From Cichorium intybus (Eukaryota > Streptophyta > Magnoliopsida > Asterales > Asteraceae), in NCBI GenBank assembly GCA_023525715.1, contig CM042015.1, forward strand, positions 89,638,250 to 89,702,249: a DNA stretch of 64,000 nucleotides. Reading direction: 5' to 3'. The notes under the pieces were generated by a model. It saw only the letters and a program-made list of their open reading frames with translations, was not told the DNA's origin and did not search any database. Position numbers and translations under genes: made by a program. The first letter of the stretch is position 1. Each line of letters starts with the position of its first letter. Shown one piece after another: positions 36,091 to 48,209 of this stretch.

Positions 36091-36358
36091 AATAAAAATC
36101 AGAAGACAAATGACTGAAACGAAAAGTCAAATCACCATTAAAGGAAGCAACAGCAGAAACTTTGAGCTAGTCGATGACATAGAGTTCCCTTATCCTACGA
36201 CTGATCTCAATTACTCGTGAGATTGTGGATCATGTACACAACAAAGAGAATCAACAACGAAATAGGATTTCGATAAGTAAGCAATCCAAAAACATATTGA
36301 TACAATCCTACTCTACCGTCTCCATAATTTTTTGCAACTGTTTCAGTTTTGGGGGAAT

Positions 36359-36540
36359 TTTAGGGTGATTTTGTCCTTCTTCCACCATTTCCATGGTGGC
36401 AACGTTGCTTTCCCCCACGGAAAAACCATATAAAACTCAAATAAGTCGCAATAGCATACAAATGGTGAAATGATGTTTTGGTTTGCCTCTCAACTTTAAA
36501 AGTTATAGATTAGTCCTTATAAAGATAAGAAATATTTTGG
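36359..36540 (-). pseudogene. 5' stub of an F-box family gene
   Basis: The minus-strand ATG at 36394-36392 opens with MEMVEEGQN, matching the first residues of the other F-box genes in this window (METVEEGQN). The sequence upstream (36395-36450) resembles their 5' flanks. Similarity stops abruptly after about nine codons; no F-box follows. This is the leftmost and most reduced member of the minus-strand F-box series, probably cut by a rearrangement. Confidence 0.65.
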
Positions 36541-37251
36541 ATATTCCAAATCATTTTATGGATTGATTATCAGCTCATTGTTAAAAATATTGTGGAGCAA
36601 TATAAAACAAATAAAACTATACTTATCACTCAAATTTGTTTCACTAAAAAGATAAATTATAAAGTTGTAAATTGAAGTCAACTTTGATATGTTTGACTTG
36701 AACATAACTCCAAGGTGAAGTATAACTTCCCTGTGCTAAAGGGAAAGAAACTTGATTAGTGAGATAATTGTATCATTTTTAACTTGAGAGCCTTCAAGGA
36801 AAAGATTGATGACATAACCCAGTTCGTGATAGATATAACTTCAAGATGTTACCAATCAATGAGAAAAAAATGGTTGCATTGATGAGCCATTGAGCATGGT
36901 ATCTAGGAAGCAAATATGTAGAAGCTGATTCTGCTTTGAGCAAGAAGAAAAGACAACGGATACAAGAGAAAATGGAAAGGATATGGGTCTAGCAAGCTAT
37001 ATTCGAGGCAAGCAAGTTTGAGCCAAAAAGAAAATCAACAATGTGGCAAAAAGCGGGAATATGCACAAAATGGGTATGTGGAAAAAGATTGCACCAACAA
37101 GACATATATAAGCTACTAGTGTGGGGATGACATATTAGCCCAAGTTAAGGAGATATCAATGCTTTGTGCTAGCTCACATTCGTGTTTCGAAAGTTAGTGT
37201 AGTTATGTATAAAGGACAATTATATTTCAAAAATTAGCATTAAATTCATAG
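36541..37251. other. No gene recognised
   Basis: AT-rich sequence between the F-box stub and the solo LTR. A plus-strand stretch around 36895-36990 (SKYVEADSALSKKKRQRIQEK in one frame) looks faintly coding, but I cannot place it. Confidence 0.4.
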
Positions 37252-37256
37252 CTTTA

Positions 37257-39748
37257 TGTAACACCCCGTTTTCTGGAGCGTTGTAATTTGTCGATAATAA
37301 TAATAATGATAATAATAATAATAGTTCTAGGATCAAATTCTAAGTTGAAGGGAGTCAAATGTCCTTATCTTAAACTTGTTTTGGTTGGATATTTTAAAAT
37401 TGGGTTAAATAAAAATTGGCTCAAGAAGTCAAGGGACCATTTGTGTAAATTGATGGAAAGTTGGTTGATTGAGGGCCAATTAAAAATTAAAAATCAGCCA
37501 CATGTTTTAAGTTTGTCTTCTCCCTTGGTCACGTCAACAAAGAAACGAAAAGCATGTTGAAAAGAAAGAAAGGGAGAAATGGAGTACGACCAAAGAAAAA
37601 CATGCACACATCTTTCATTATTTGTTTTTCTCTTTCTGGTGCGAGAAATTGAGATTGAAAAGAGAAGGGTCGATCAAGGAAGGAAGGGTGTGGAGGGCTG
37701 GAGTTTAGGCTCGTGTTTAGAGGTATGTATCACCTACCATGTCTAGATCTTTATTATCCTATTCTTCTTTCATCTTTCTAGCCGTGGACCACCATGAACA
37801 CCACCATAGTCCCATCGTGGAGTGTGTGGGTGTGTATGAATGGTGAGTTTCATGTGTTGTTCTCTAACTTGGATGATTAGATACCTTGTATTCTTTGGTT
37901 ATTCTAAAAGAAAAAAAACAACATTTTTCCACTTCAAGCTCCATACTTTCCTTTATCTTGTTGGTGTGTTAGATTGGGTGGTGTATGATTCGAATTCCAC
38001 CTCTTACTTTCTGTTATTAGTATGTTTTTGAACCTGATTCAGACCCTAGAGGTCTTAATGGATGTCTTATTGATACTGGAGTTGAAAATCCTAACTTAAT
38101 GACATTTTTGGGATTTTCGTATTTTTCACTGTTTTGGTCTGTCATTAGAAAATTCATATAAAATCTTGTATTTGTCCATTTGAGGTGAATTATACCTTTC
38201 TGGAAAGGTCTAAGTGTCTAGTTTCTTGTTCCAGAAGGTTTGGTTTAATTTGGACTCTAAGTTAGGTGAATTGTGCAATATTCACTGACTTGTCCAAGTT
38301 CTGTCAGATTTGGTTCCCTGTCTTGAGAAATTCAATGTAAATTGTACAAAAATCTTTTGGGAGCAAGGCCACTTGCCTTAGTTCACTTTTAGAGTCTAGT
38401 TTGTCCTTACCAAATTTCAAAGTTCAGTTCTTAACCTATTTTGAGCGATTAATATTTCTTCAAGGGTGGTTCTGTGGGTGAACTGATTGTATCAATCAAC
38501 TTTGGGGATTTTTCGTTTATTCTTGAAAGGTGAAAATGACATGAGGTCAGGGCCTGTAGTCTTGCTTTAGGGTCTTGTTTTTCCAATATTTTTCCCAGAA
38601 TTTATTGATGATCATTTCTAGATTGAAAGTGGAAATCTTTGCAATCTGGTCTGGATTTGACATATCTTGATACCCAATCTTGGTAAATTTGTATATAATA
38701 GAGGAAAAATAGTTAGTGCATGTGCCATATATCCCTGGAAAGCTAAAGAGGTGAGCTAGGTGACTGTGTAAAAATATCATTGATTGGTTAAGTTTAAGAT
38801 GGGCTTAAAGGGGTCATAAACAGACTTTCTGTTTTGGGGTTAAAAGCTGAAAATAAACATAATAAGTGTTTTAATTCTACAAATATATAATTAAAATAGG
38901 GCTTAGTTATTATGCCTTATAATAACTTAATATACCTTATAGGAGTATAAGGTGTTCGGTTTTGAGCTTGGTTGGATTTGCGGAGTTGCCGCACGGATTT
39001 CTACATTGCCGACTCGAGGTGAGTATTGTGTGGATTTTTGAAGTACATAGCAAAATGAGTTTTTATTCAAAAAAATATTTTGGAGTCAAAGTGGTTTTAT
39101 GGTTTTAAAAGTATTTTATGAAAAATATGCTTATAACGTGTACAGAAAGAGAATCAGAAATGCAGTGAACTAATAATGTGATTGGCCCATGATGATGAGT
39201 TGCTTAGTATCCGGATAAAGACCACGGCCTGCTGCGGTAGGGGTGGCAAAAAGACACTACTGGGATGGTACCTCCCGTCGCGAAGTAGTTGTCGTACCTT
39301 GATAGATGAATCTGTTTCATGCTATTGAGGAAGAAGTTATACGGGTGCGTCTCGTATAAAACCTACGGGTGCGCTCGTAGGAATGTACCATCGCAAAATA
39401 AGGAATACCTATGGGTGCGCTCATAGGAAATAAAATATTGGAAATTTAAAGAAGAATGTTATTATTGGAAAACTGTTTTGGGTCTAAACCCATAATGCTC
39501 ACGAGACATTATGTCTCACGTATATTTTTTTAAAAATGCTATGTACTCAGGTAAGCAGGAAGGGTGGTAGAAGAGTCAAGTGTGGGACCGTAGCTTCCGG
39601 TGTATAAAGCGTGAAATAAACGGTTAAACTCTGGTAATGATACAGATTGTTAATACCCCGTTTGTATAATCAAATGTTTTGTATAATGAAGTATTTGTAA
39701 AATACGTTTGGAAAAAAAAAATTTGGTGTGAAAGTTTGGGGTGTTACA
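37257..39748 (+). mobile_element. Solo LTR of a Ty3/gypsy element
   Basis: It starts TGTAACACCCCG and ends GGGGTGTTACA, with CTTTA duplicated immediately outside (37252-37256, 39749-39753). No primer site or coding region follows, so this is one LTR left by recombination between the two LTRs of a former element. It contains GAGGTGAGTA (39016-39025), TCGCGAAGTAG (39278) and CTCACGAGACATTA (39498), which it shares with the LTR at 2547-6620 or the reverse LTR at 6621-9142. Confidence 0.9.
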
Positions 39749-39753
39749 CTTTA

Positions 39754-40829
39754 TATGTTAGGTTAATTAAGGCATTATTCTCTAAATTACTTGTTAGATT
39801 TAAATAAGTCATGGACTCCTAGTTAATAATCACTTGTGTTTTTGTTTTGGTTTTCATCGTGCTTCATATTCAATGCAACTTGAGTAATACACCAAGAGTA
39901 ATACCATAAATAATGAATACACAATATGTGGTATTTGATACATCTATAATGTCTCCACCATATTATGTTACATATGTACATGTAGTTATTTGAGTTACAT
40001 TATCTAGTAGTCTTACGTATAGCACACTTAGCACTAGCACATTGGATACATTAGTACAAAAATGCAACATATAAGATTTACATACATCAACCAACACAAA
40101 CATGCTACAATAAATGAGGAAAAATATAATACAAACAACATAATAAAAACATGCGTGCGTTCTAACAATTTTATATGAACTACTACTTTAAATTATCGTG
40201 TTTGAATTCGAGATGATTCAAAATGTTCTACATTCACATAAATAGCAATGATATGTGTTTTCGTTAGTTTATAATTGAGTAGCATGCATATTATAATTGA
40301 GTAGCATGCATATTGGGAAAAGAATAGCATTTGCCATTTTTGTTTTACAAGAGAGTATGGATAAGGAGACGTCCATTAATGCATAATTACTTGTATTAAG
40401 CAAGCAGGTCAAGATTGGATCCTATATATGATCTTAGTTTCTTTGCAAACTTGTGATTGTAATATCGAAACCAGATCGTAAGATCCTACCAGAAGCATTT
40501 TAAAATACAAAAAATACATGTTCATCTGTCAGTTAACCATTTATTTAACAACCAGTAGTTCAGAACATGAAAATAACATCTTTAACGTATCATCTAACAA
40601 TAAAGAATTCGAAAGGGGTTTTGTAAAGCTCATATTTGTTTCACTTAGTTATTCCAAAACAAAATATAAGAAACTAAATATATAAATAAATACAAATGAT
40701 CTTATGATCGATCCTATGATCCTACTCCGATCTTACCCGAAAACAACTCAAGTACGATTGTGATCAATTTTGCTTAAGTGGGATCATAGGATCGGAATCG
40801 CGATTAAAAACCTTGGTATTAAGTAATAT
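39754..40829. other. Intergenic, nothing recognised
   Basis: AT-rich with short stop-filled frames. A 22-bp block (ATAATTGAGTAGCATGCATAT) is tandemly doubled near 40271-40314. Confidence 0.5.
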
Positions 40830-40838
40830 CACTTAAAA

Positions 40839-41199
40839 AGGTTTTGAAAACCGGACCCCCCATTGAACCGACCGTCATATCGGTGCGACAGTTCAACAGG
40901 TCAGCGGTAAAAAAAACGTAAAACGTTATTATTACATCGTAATTATTCAAAAATTATATAAAATCAGATGGATACAACCACATCTTGATTCTAGTTAATT
41001 GATTTCTATTACCCTTAAAAAGTAAAAGAAAAACAAAATAGTTAAAGAAAATCGGTTCTATGGCTGGTTGAACCGCGGTTCTTAGAAAACCGGTGGTTTT
41101 TAACGGTTTAACATACAAACTGTTTTTCGAGGTTAAAAAAACCGATAACCTGGAACCGGCCGGGTCGGGCCGGGCGGTCCAGTCCAGTCTTCAAAACAT
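40839..41199. mobile_element. Small TIR element (hAT- or MULE-like MITE)
   Basis: The ends AGGTTTTGAAAACCGG and CCAGTCTTCAAAACAT are inverted repeats (about 13 of 16), flanked by CACTTAAAA (40830-40838) and AACTTAAAA (41200-41208), a near-perfect duplication. Multiple AACCGG/CCGGTT blocks fill the interior. It is too short to encode anything. Whether the duplication is 8 or 9 bp, and so the superfamily, is not settled. Confidence 0.6.
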
Positions 41200-41208
41200 A
41201 ACTTAAAA

Positions 41209-41720
41209 TTCAACAATGCAAGTCAAATATCACTAAACTTTTTATTTTTGGTTTGAAGAAATTTAAAAATAAAGCATCTTTGATCGGGCCTTAGTTGTTT
41301 CATTTGTGATTGTCTTTCTTTATTATGTTTGACAAAATTTATATTTGTTCAGTGATCAACCTAGACACAAAGTGAATGCATTTTTTTCATCGGTGAAAAA
41401 CTAATTGTTTTTCATAACGGGTTCTACTACAACCGAACCACTGGTTTTGAAGTGGTTTTTAAATTCTGGAAGTCCCTTTTTTGGACCGAGCCAGTTCTTA
41501 ACCGATTTCTACTAACCGTTAAATAACAAGAATATATGAAAAAAATGTCTAGTCCAACTATTTTCTAGCCATTTATGATTGTATTTAAGCCTAAAAAGAC
41601 CAAATTACCCCTTGATTGTTAGTATAAGTATTAATTGATTCATTTGGTTTCAATACCTCGCAAAAAACATTCTCTATTATCGACGTTTATTGTATTCTCG
41701 ACCTTTTTTTTCTTCTTCTA
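41209..41720. other. Intergenic with traces of AACCGG-type repeats
   Basis: No gene. The stretch at about 41395-41530 (GGTTCTACTACAACCGAACC and CCGAGCCAGTTCTTAACCG) resembles the interior of the TIR element at 40839 and may be a decayed relative. Confidence 0.4.
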
Positions 41721-41723
41721 AAA

Positions 41724-42500
41724 ATGAAATCTTCACAAACTTCCACTTTCATTGGTACCGCCACAAGTTTGAAAAACTATATGAACGACGATATATTGGA
41801 AATTAAACTAACAACCCGAAACTCAAGTATTTGGTGTAATTACGATTATTGTATTACGAAAGACTTAGCCAATAAGGCTTAGTACATGCGATTTGGGAAG
41901 TTTAACGCAACACGGTCCAACAAGGCAATACTGATCTAGTGATCCGACACAAATAAGGCTTAGTGCATACGATTTGGGAAGTTTATTTATTTACGACACC
42001 GATACGGTTCGAGAAACATTTGTCAAGTTTGTCATATATAAGCACTTCTATTCAGCCACTTCGACAACCCTCAACTTACAGAAATATTCAAAACGAAACT
42101 ACAACCTCGATATAGAGTTGTAAGTCAAACTATTCTTAGACGCGATGCATTGAGACTTTGGAACGAAGCGAAATCTGAAATACTTGTAGGCATTGGAAAC
42201 TACAATAAGTCATTGTCGCTTACCTGTGACGTTTATACCGCCCACCAAGGAAATGTCAATTCATACGTAGCCGTTACCGTGCATTCGTTCTACCTCGAAT
42301 CATGGCTATTGATTAAACGAACAATTATATTTAGAGAATTTGGTTATCCAAATACATGAGCAAATTCAAGAAAAGTTTTACAGAACATTATAATGGAATA
42401 TAAATTAGAAGGTAAAAATTTTCAATTTTAGAAGGTAAAAATTTTCAATTTCAGTCGATAATGCTGCATATATTATAAACACCATCAACCAACTAAAAGT
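41724..42500 (+). pseudogene. hAT-family transposase remnant
   Basis: The plus strand reads, with frame changes, a start (MKSSQTSTFIGTATS), a BED-finger-like stretch (RNSSIWCNYDY..DLANKA), then RRDALRLWNEAKSEI, LSLTCDVYTAHQGNVNSYVAVTVHS, WLLIKRTIIFREFGYP and SVDNAAYIINTINQLK. The order and spacing follow the core of plant hAT (Ac-like, RICESLEEPER-type) transposases, where the Asp in L.CDV corresponds to a catalytic residue. There are internal stops. Two internal duplications are visible: AATAAGGCTTAGTRCATRCG at 41871 and 41951, and an AGAAGGTAAAAATTTTCAAT unit repeated head to tail at 42409-42453. The C-terminal dimerisation region is absent. It is dead. Confidence 0.72.
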
Positions 42501-43462
42501 ACGACGAACACCTATTTGAGAATATGATTTTCTTTATATCCAATGTGTTACACGTATCTATGGTATCTTCCTTCTTTATATATTAATTATTAGACTAAAA
42601 TACATTTTTAATGTTTAATTTAAAAAACTAATTAATTAATTGTCATTATTTACAATTATGCCACTGAATCTAGATCATTTCAATCAGACGTTTTTAGATT
42701 TAGTCATACATTCATAGAATATATACAATTCACATCGAATCCTAACTATGTATGTATGCATGCATCTACACACAAACACACACACACACACCACCATTTA
42801 CCGCAACTCAAATCATTCTAACTTCAACTATCCGTTATTCAGTCCTTTTTTTTTTTTACCTTCAATGGCTTCAAACAATCCTCAAAGCAACACCACCCTG
42901 CGTCAATCGAAACTAACCCCGAGTTACTAGTTCCAACACACCTGTTACAAACTATTTGCTTTCGAGTCTTCACCGCAACCATACTACCAACAAATTGAGA
43001 TCCCTATGTTTTAACCCGCTTCATATCATTATCCCGGTATGCATTCGTTTTATTACTATTAATGATATTAGTTTAACAAGACCCCGAGTGGGTTTTTGCA
43101 GACCAGCTATGACCGACAGTCTTCGTAGGGCAAATCCATAGTATGCCGTACCTTTTTAATTAATAAAATAGCTTTTGGCACATCACTTGATAATTAGAGA
43201 AATTAACTGATTGTCGAGAAGTAACCCATGGCCTCTCTAGAAAGTCGAAGACTATTAGGTTTCACGATTACAAAAAGATATAAACTCCTACATACATCAT
43301 GACTTGCCCTTTTACACGCATCACAACTTCACAAATGTCAAACAAAAACATCAAGAGTCCCGAAGCTCAAAGAGTAAACCAAGTAAACCTAACAGAAACA
43401 AACAGAAAAAGAGTTGAAAATATTACACGATAATGAAAATACCTAAACCTAAATTTAAAGCA
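42501..43462. other. Intergenic, including an (AC)n microsatellite
   Basis: No gene recognised. An AC/CA repeat lies near 42772-42792. From about 43150 the sequence matches 50600-51040, so it is the duplicated 3' flank of the F-box genes. Confidence 0.5.
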
Positions 43463-43737
43463 TCACCACCAACCTGAATAACTACCAGACGGATCAGAGA
43501 TAAACTTCAAATTTGATGGAATAACAAAACATTTTGCTTCCAAACGAGACAGAACCTACCAACACAACAATAAAAGTACCTTTTAATAAAGATTAACAAA
43601 TACGGATGTGCATTTTATATTTATTTCAATAGTTAATTCTCTATTAATTAACTATTTACAAGTTTATCAAAGGACGATCAATGAAGTACTACAAAAGCTA
43701 ATGATCATATGATTTATATATAGATATTAAGTTGTAA

Positions 43738-43789
<52 letters not shown>

Positions 43790-44769
43790 TACCTTAGAAA
43801 AGAAACCCCCAATTTTAAGCTCCTTGACATGGCGAAGTTTTAGTATTAATCCTTGAAGCATCTCTTCTTCTGCTTCTTTAGGCACTGGGTTGGAACGCCA
43901 AATCTTTCGATAATTTAAATAAACTTCGATTAAAGAAGACACATTTACCAACAAAACATTCCACAACAACAGATCCCCTTCAATTTCTAGTGATAAAATA
44001 TTAGGAGCATTGATTTCGATGATATCATCAAGATGACACATATTCAAAGGATCAGCATATGTAGAGAGCACCAAGTTCTTAACACTCTTTGAAGTAATAT
44101 CGAACCGCCTATAACCATAGCAACGTGTCAAAACCAATGTTTCCAATGAAGGACTCCCGGATAATATCTTTTCGAGTAAATCATCATCTATTTTCACACA
44201 AGACATACACAAATTCCTAAGATTTTTCCAACTAATCGCCCCAGTTGGTTTCAATATGCAGCCTTCTAATGTCATATCAGTAAAACAAGAGCTGATGAAA
44301 AAAAACTGATTCAATGGAAACACAGTCATATACGAAAACTCCACTCCAAGTTAAGCTCTTCAACGTTACAACTTACAGCATGACGAATCCAACTGTTGAA
44401 CTGCGCTTCAAATTGTTTATCATAATCCACATACTTATAAGTGGTAAAAACTTCGAATTTCTTGAGCTTCGATTGGCGACATTGAGTTAGGGTTTTGTCC
44501 ACGAATGAAGCGAAATCGGACCTTGTGTTAGGGTTTTCGAGACACTCATATTCGGATGACTCTGTAAAAATGAGAGTATGTACCCAATTCCACAGATGTT
44601 TCCAGCGCTTGGAGAGTGTACCTGTTCTAATGGCGTCTTCTGTGGAGGGTAAACGAGAGAGGATTTCAATAAGCAAGCAATCTGGCAACGCACTCATTCG
44701 ATCTTCTTCCCCCTCGTCCACCAAGTTTATTAACTTCATCCGATTTTGTCCTTCTTCCACCGTTTCCAT
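43463..44769 (-). pseudogene. F-box/LRR gene copy 1, frameshifted
   Basis: Start ATG at 44769 gives METVEEGQNRMKL, then an F-box (EDRMSALPDCLLIEILSRL...SKRWKHLW, about residues 22-66) and the following helical region. After CNVEELNLEW the frame is lost near 44330-44345, where the WCMEEPEF-like block of the sister genes has been replaced or deleted. A second frame (from about 44344) carries the LRR part (DMTLEGCILKPTGAISWKNL..). Exon 1 ends at 43793 with a canonical GTAAGT donor. Exon 2 (43555-43463) encodes VLSRLEAKCFVIPSNLK and a short tail ending WW. A 47-base A run (43741-43787, T on the coding strand) starts four bases into the intron. In an intact relative the protein would act as substrate receptor of an SCF ubiquitin ligase; this copy likely gives only a truncated F-box product. 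Confidence 0.85.
43741..43787. repeat. Poly(A)47 homopolymer in the first intron of F-box copy 1
   Basis: Forty-seven consecutive A on the plus strand, next to the splice donor of the minus-strand gene. Sister genes have no such run at the same place. Confidence 0.95.
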
Positions 44770-45483
44770 GGCGGCAACAGACCCCGTGAAAAACTACACA
44801 GCTCAAATTAGGCGTAAATGAGAATACGAGATATGCACAACCGTGGTCTGAAGTTTTGCTTTAGCCCCTAAACTTTGAAAATATACAATTCAGTCTATAA
44901 GAAATTAAAAGCGAGATATGTTTCCATACTCAAATCAAATTTTCATGATAGATCGTTAGCCAAACATTAAAAGTAGGAAAAAAAAAAAAAAAACTAAAAT
45001 ACTATAAGCAGTTGTTGTCCTGGTCTCGTTTTGATCCTATTTATTTTTTGTCAACAGAGGGTATGTAAACTATTTGTATGTAAGCTATTTTTTCACACAT
45101 CTGATCCTTTTTAGTGGCTATATCAATTTCACCTGACTTGACCATTTCTGCCCAACATAGCAAATGACCTTCTCATTAATTGTCTACAATTGTTACTTTG
45201 TATATCCTCTGTTTTTTTTTGGTCTATAATGCATAATTAGGGAAAATATCTTCAAAGTAGCCAATTAAAATTATGGAAGTGTAATTAGGCCATTAATTTA
45301 CGACGGAGCAATCAAATATGCAATCATGTTCATTTGGGATCTAACAAACCAAAATTGTATAAAATGACAATAAATAGAAAAAAAAACTACAAAATTTCAA
45401 AGTATAAAGAAACTAGATAATATTTAGTGAATAACATTCTACCTTTAAAATAAAAAAATTATTGAGATAATTTATAAAATAAA
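44770..45483. other. Duplicated 5' flank of the F-box genes
   Basis: Contains no gene. It is recognisably the same as 54700-55570 and 59068-59700; for example GAGGCAATCAAATATGCAAT recurs near 45305, 55410 and 59535. The promoter of each minus-strand F-box gene should lie here. No clear TATA element can be chosen by eye. Confidence 0.6.
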
Positions 45484-45829
45484 AGGCAAATTGCACAAAA
45501 TACGTTAAATTTTCACCAATTTTTGATTTTGACAGTGTTATTTTTTCAAATAAGACACTAAACTTTCACAAAATTCGATTTTGACACTACATTTTCCAAT
45601 TTGTTTCAATGTCGATCATTTGTCTGGTCAACCCAGCTGTCAGCTGACGTGACACAGTGATGTGTCGGTCTTAGTCTTTGATGATATAGCACTGACATGA
45701 CATTATGACGTGACATTTTTGGTAACATTATTTTCTAGGTGTCAAAATTGAAAAAAAAAATAATATGTAATAACTAAACTGAAAAAAAGTCAAAATTGGA
45801 CTGTTGTGATTTAGTGTCTTTTGTGCAAT
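45484..45829. repeat. TIR-like repeat upstream of F-box copy 1, shared with copy 2
   Basis: The left end GGCAAATTGCACAAAA and the right end TTTTGTGCAATGC are roughly inverted. Inside are repeated CGATTTTGACACT and GTCAAAATTG blocks in inverted positions and two GTCAGCTGACGTGACA-like blocks. The same element with the same neighbours is present at about 55590-56119 (there with a SINE near its right end), so it was probably in place before the gene duplication. Confidence 0.5.
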
Positions 45830-45865
45830 GCAATAGATAAAAAAAAAAAAAAAAGGTCACCTTTA

Positions 45866-46221
45866 GGCTATGAGGAGTGGCTCCCCTGGTTCCCACTTCA
45901 AAAGTGATGTCACGTCACCGACACATCATCTCCCTTGCTTACCACACCACCAAGGAAATACCCACCACTTCATATCACTTTTTTTTTTTAATTTCTATGT
46001 ATTATTATAATATTAAGAAAAGAGAGAAAGGAAGAGAGATAGAGAGAAAGAAAGAAATAGAGAGAAAGAGAATTGTCGTGGCCAGCCGTTCCCCTCTCCA
46101 CGCCAATCCACGGCCACGCCACCCACGCCAAGGGGGGGGGGGGGGGGGGCGGTGTTCCACGCCGTGGCATGTGGCCACGTAGTCCCCACACCAAGTGCCG
46201 TGGTATATACTCCGCATAGCC
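45866..46221. mobile_element. PIF/Harbinger-like MITE
   Basis: The ends GGCTATGAGGAGTGG and TATACTCCGCATAGCC are inverted (about 12 of 15), flanked by TTA (45863-45865, 46222-46224). 356 bp. The interior has a GA-rich tract (46018-46072), a GC-rich right half, and a run of 18 G at 46132-46149. Related to 22812-23394. Confidence 0.78.
46132..46149 (+). repeat. Poly(G)18 run
   Basis: Eighteen consecutive G inside the Harbinger-like MITE. It could form a quadruplex and is a likely place for sequencing error. Confidence 0.85.
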
Positions 46222-46224
46222 TTA

Positions 46225-47137
46225 TGGTAACCAATATGAGTTTGCTAGTACGTGCGTCCATCTTGTTGGATCTTGTGACATGTTCCCGACACCACCAAAT
46301 TTGTCAAATTTCCACATTTACCCACATAGAACGATGATTAAAAAAAGAAGTATGATGCTATTTCCCAAAATAAGTCTATAATTTACTAAAAAACTAAGTC
46401 TATAATTTACTAAAAAAATAATGCTAAAAAAATGTATGGACCGTGAAACATGGTGGCATCACTCCCACTTGTCAGCATTTTCATATAAAGGGTGTGACGT
46501 TTGAAAGAATTATGTATTCCAAACTAAATATAACTCACATTAAACAAAGAGATCTAAAACATTCATAGACAACATAAAAGTTTGTATTATTTGATTTTGC
46601 TTTACATAGTTGTATTACCTGCATGAAAGCAATCAAACACTCTTTCACAAGTAAATTACATTTTTAGTCCATGTACTATATTTATTTCTTCGAATATGGT
46701 CCGTGAAGGTCCTTTTGGGGGTTTAGAAAACGGATTTGTCTACTAAATGAGTTACTATTCATATGGCTGCCCAAATGACATACCCACATAAAAATTAGAC
46801 AGAAATTAGAAACTAACTATATTTACAAGGGCTTTGTCTTGTTCAAATTTCCAAATGATGCCGGAATTACCAGATATGCGATATACGATTCTGGTCATTT
46901 GTATTCGTTCCAGATTACGGAGATAAACAATCTCTTTAGGAAAAGATCTTGTTAGTTGATTTCTATTGAAGAGCTTGCATGCAACTTAGCAATAACTTTC
47001 ACATTTCTCTTCACTTGTAATCTCATTAAATGTAAGAAGAAATCAACTTACAGAAGTTCCAAACTTGCATCTCTCTTTTGGTAACTCCCAACTATGTTGT
47101 TCAACATCACATTAAAGGGAAGATTAAAACATGTTGA
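46225..47137. other. Intergenic, nothing recognised
   Basis: AT-rich, no gene. AGTAAATTACATTTTTAGTCC at about 46652 resembles one end of the long-TIR family seen at 59774, but no second end is found. Confidence 0.5.
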
Positions 47138-47590
47138 TTGCTTTAAGGGTTAAATGCAGAAAACTCCCTCCTTTTATTGAGGAAATTCAGAAAAACCCTT
47201 GGATTACCTTTTTGCTTTATAAAAACCCTTTTGTTTTTCAATTACCTATCACTTTTAACCAAATTACATGTTTTTCGTCCAATAACCGGTTGCTAATAAT
47301 ACGTGGAATTATATGTAAATTTTAATCATATGTGTAATTGTCTACGTGGACTAGTAACTAGGGTTATATACTTCCATTTACGCCCACCCTCCATTACAGA
47401 GTTTTTTTAGGCGATTTCTTTACAGAGTTCCAATCCGAAAGCGGTACGATTTCTGAGATCCAATCCATGGGCCACAGGTATACGAAATCTGAGTTCCAAT
47501 CCGAAAGCGAATAGGTTGTCAAATTAACGGTTTCTGTCGGTCACAAGTATATCGATACGACCCTTAATATCAAAAGGTTACATTACGGTA

Positions 47591-48058
47591 ATGGCCTCCT
47601 CTTGTTCGTCTTCTTCAAAATGGTCCAACATGAAGCTAAAACAGAGGCATTGTAATGAAATAAACTAGTTATGTCGATGTGATTTGAAAGTCTGAATTTG
47701 GGAATCGACAACCCCTTTGAACCCAGGAAGACGTTTTAAAAAGTGTCCATATTGGATATGTTCTTATTTGGCAACTATAGTTCAGGGATCAAGCAAAGAT
47801 TGTTGTTCAGGGCTTTTTTGAATTTACTCTTTCATTGTTCACAAATCTAGCAAAGACTGCAAATCTTTTGATTGGGTTGATCCGGAGTTGAATGAGCATT
47901 ATAAAGGTTTAATGAATGATTTAATTGTTGAATCCAAGGAAAAATCGGCAAACAATGAAGAGATGTCAACGATGAAGATTTTGGTTAAAGTTATATATAC
48001 TTTATTGGCACTAGTGTTTGTTTTAGTTGTAGTGTGTTGTTTTGCTATTGTTTATTGA
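47591..48058 (+). pseudogene. GRF-type zinc-finger protein gene remnant inside the MULE
   Basis: The frame from the ATG at 47591 reads MASSCSSSSKWSNMKLKQRHC, then stops. A later frame gives TTPLNPGRRFKKCPY, the GRF-finger signature (NPGRRF followed by Cys), then CKSFDWVDPELNEHYKGL, a polar helix, and a hydrophobic C-terminal segment (ILVKVIYTLLALVFVLVVV) ending at TGA 48056-48058. The order finger, WVDPEL block, coiled region, single membrane helix is typical of the small GRF proteins that are abundant in some plant genomes and often sit inside MULEs. Stops and small deletions show it is dead. Whether the product helped the element or was captured from the host cannot be told from sequence. 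Confidence 0.72.
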
Positions 48059-48209
48059 GTGGTATTATAGTTGGGTAAATGTATTTGCAGGTTTGGTTAA
48101 TAGTTATCTTAATGGTTTTATAGATATGTACCTGTAATAGAAAATAGTTTTAAGGAATGTCATAGCATTGTACTTTCTAATTAATGGTTTTCAAAGTGTA
48201 ATGTACTGT

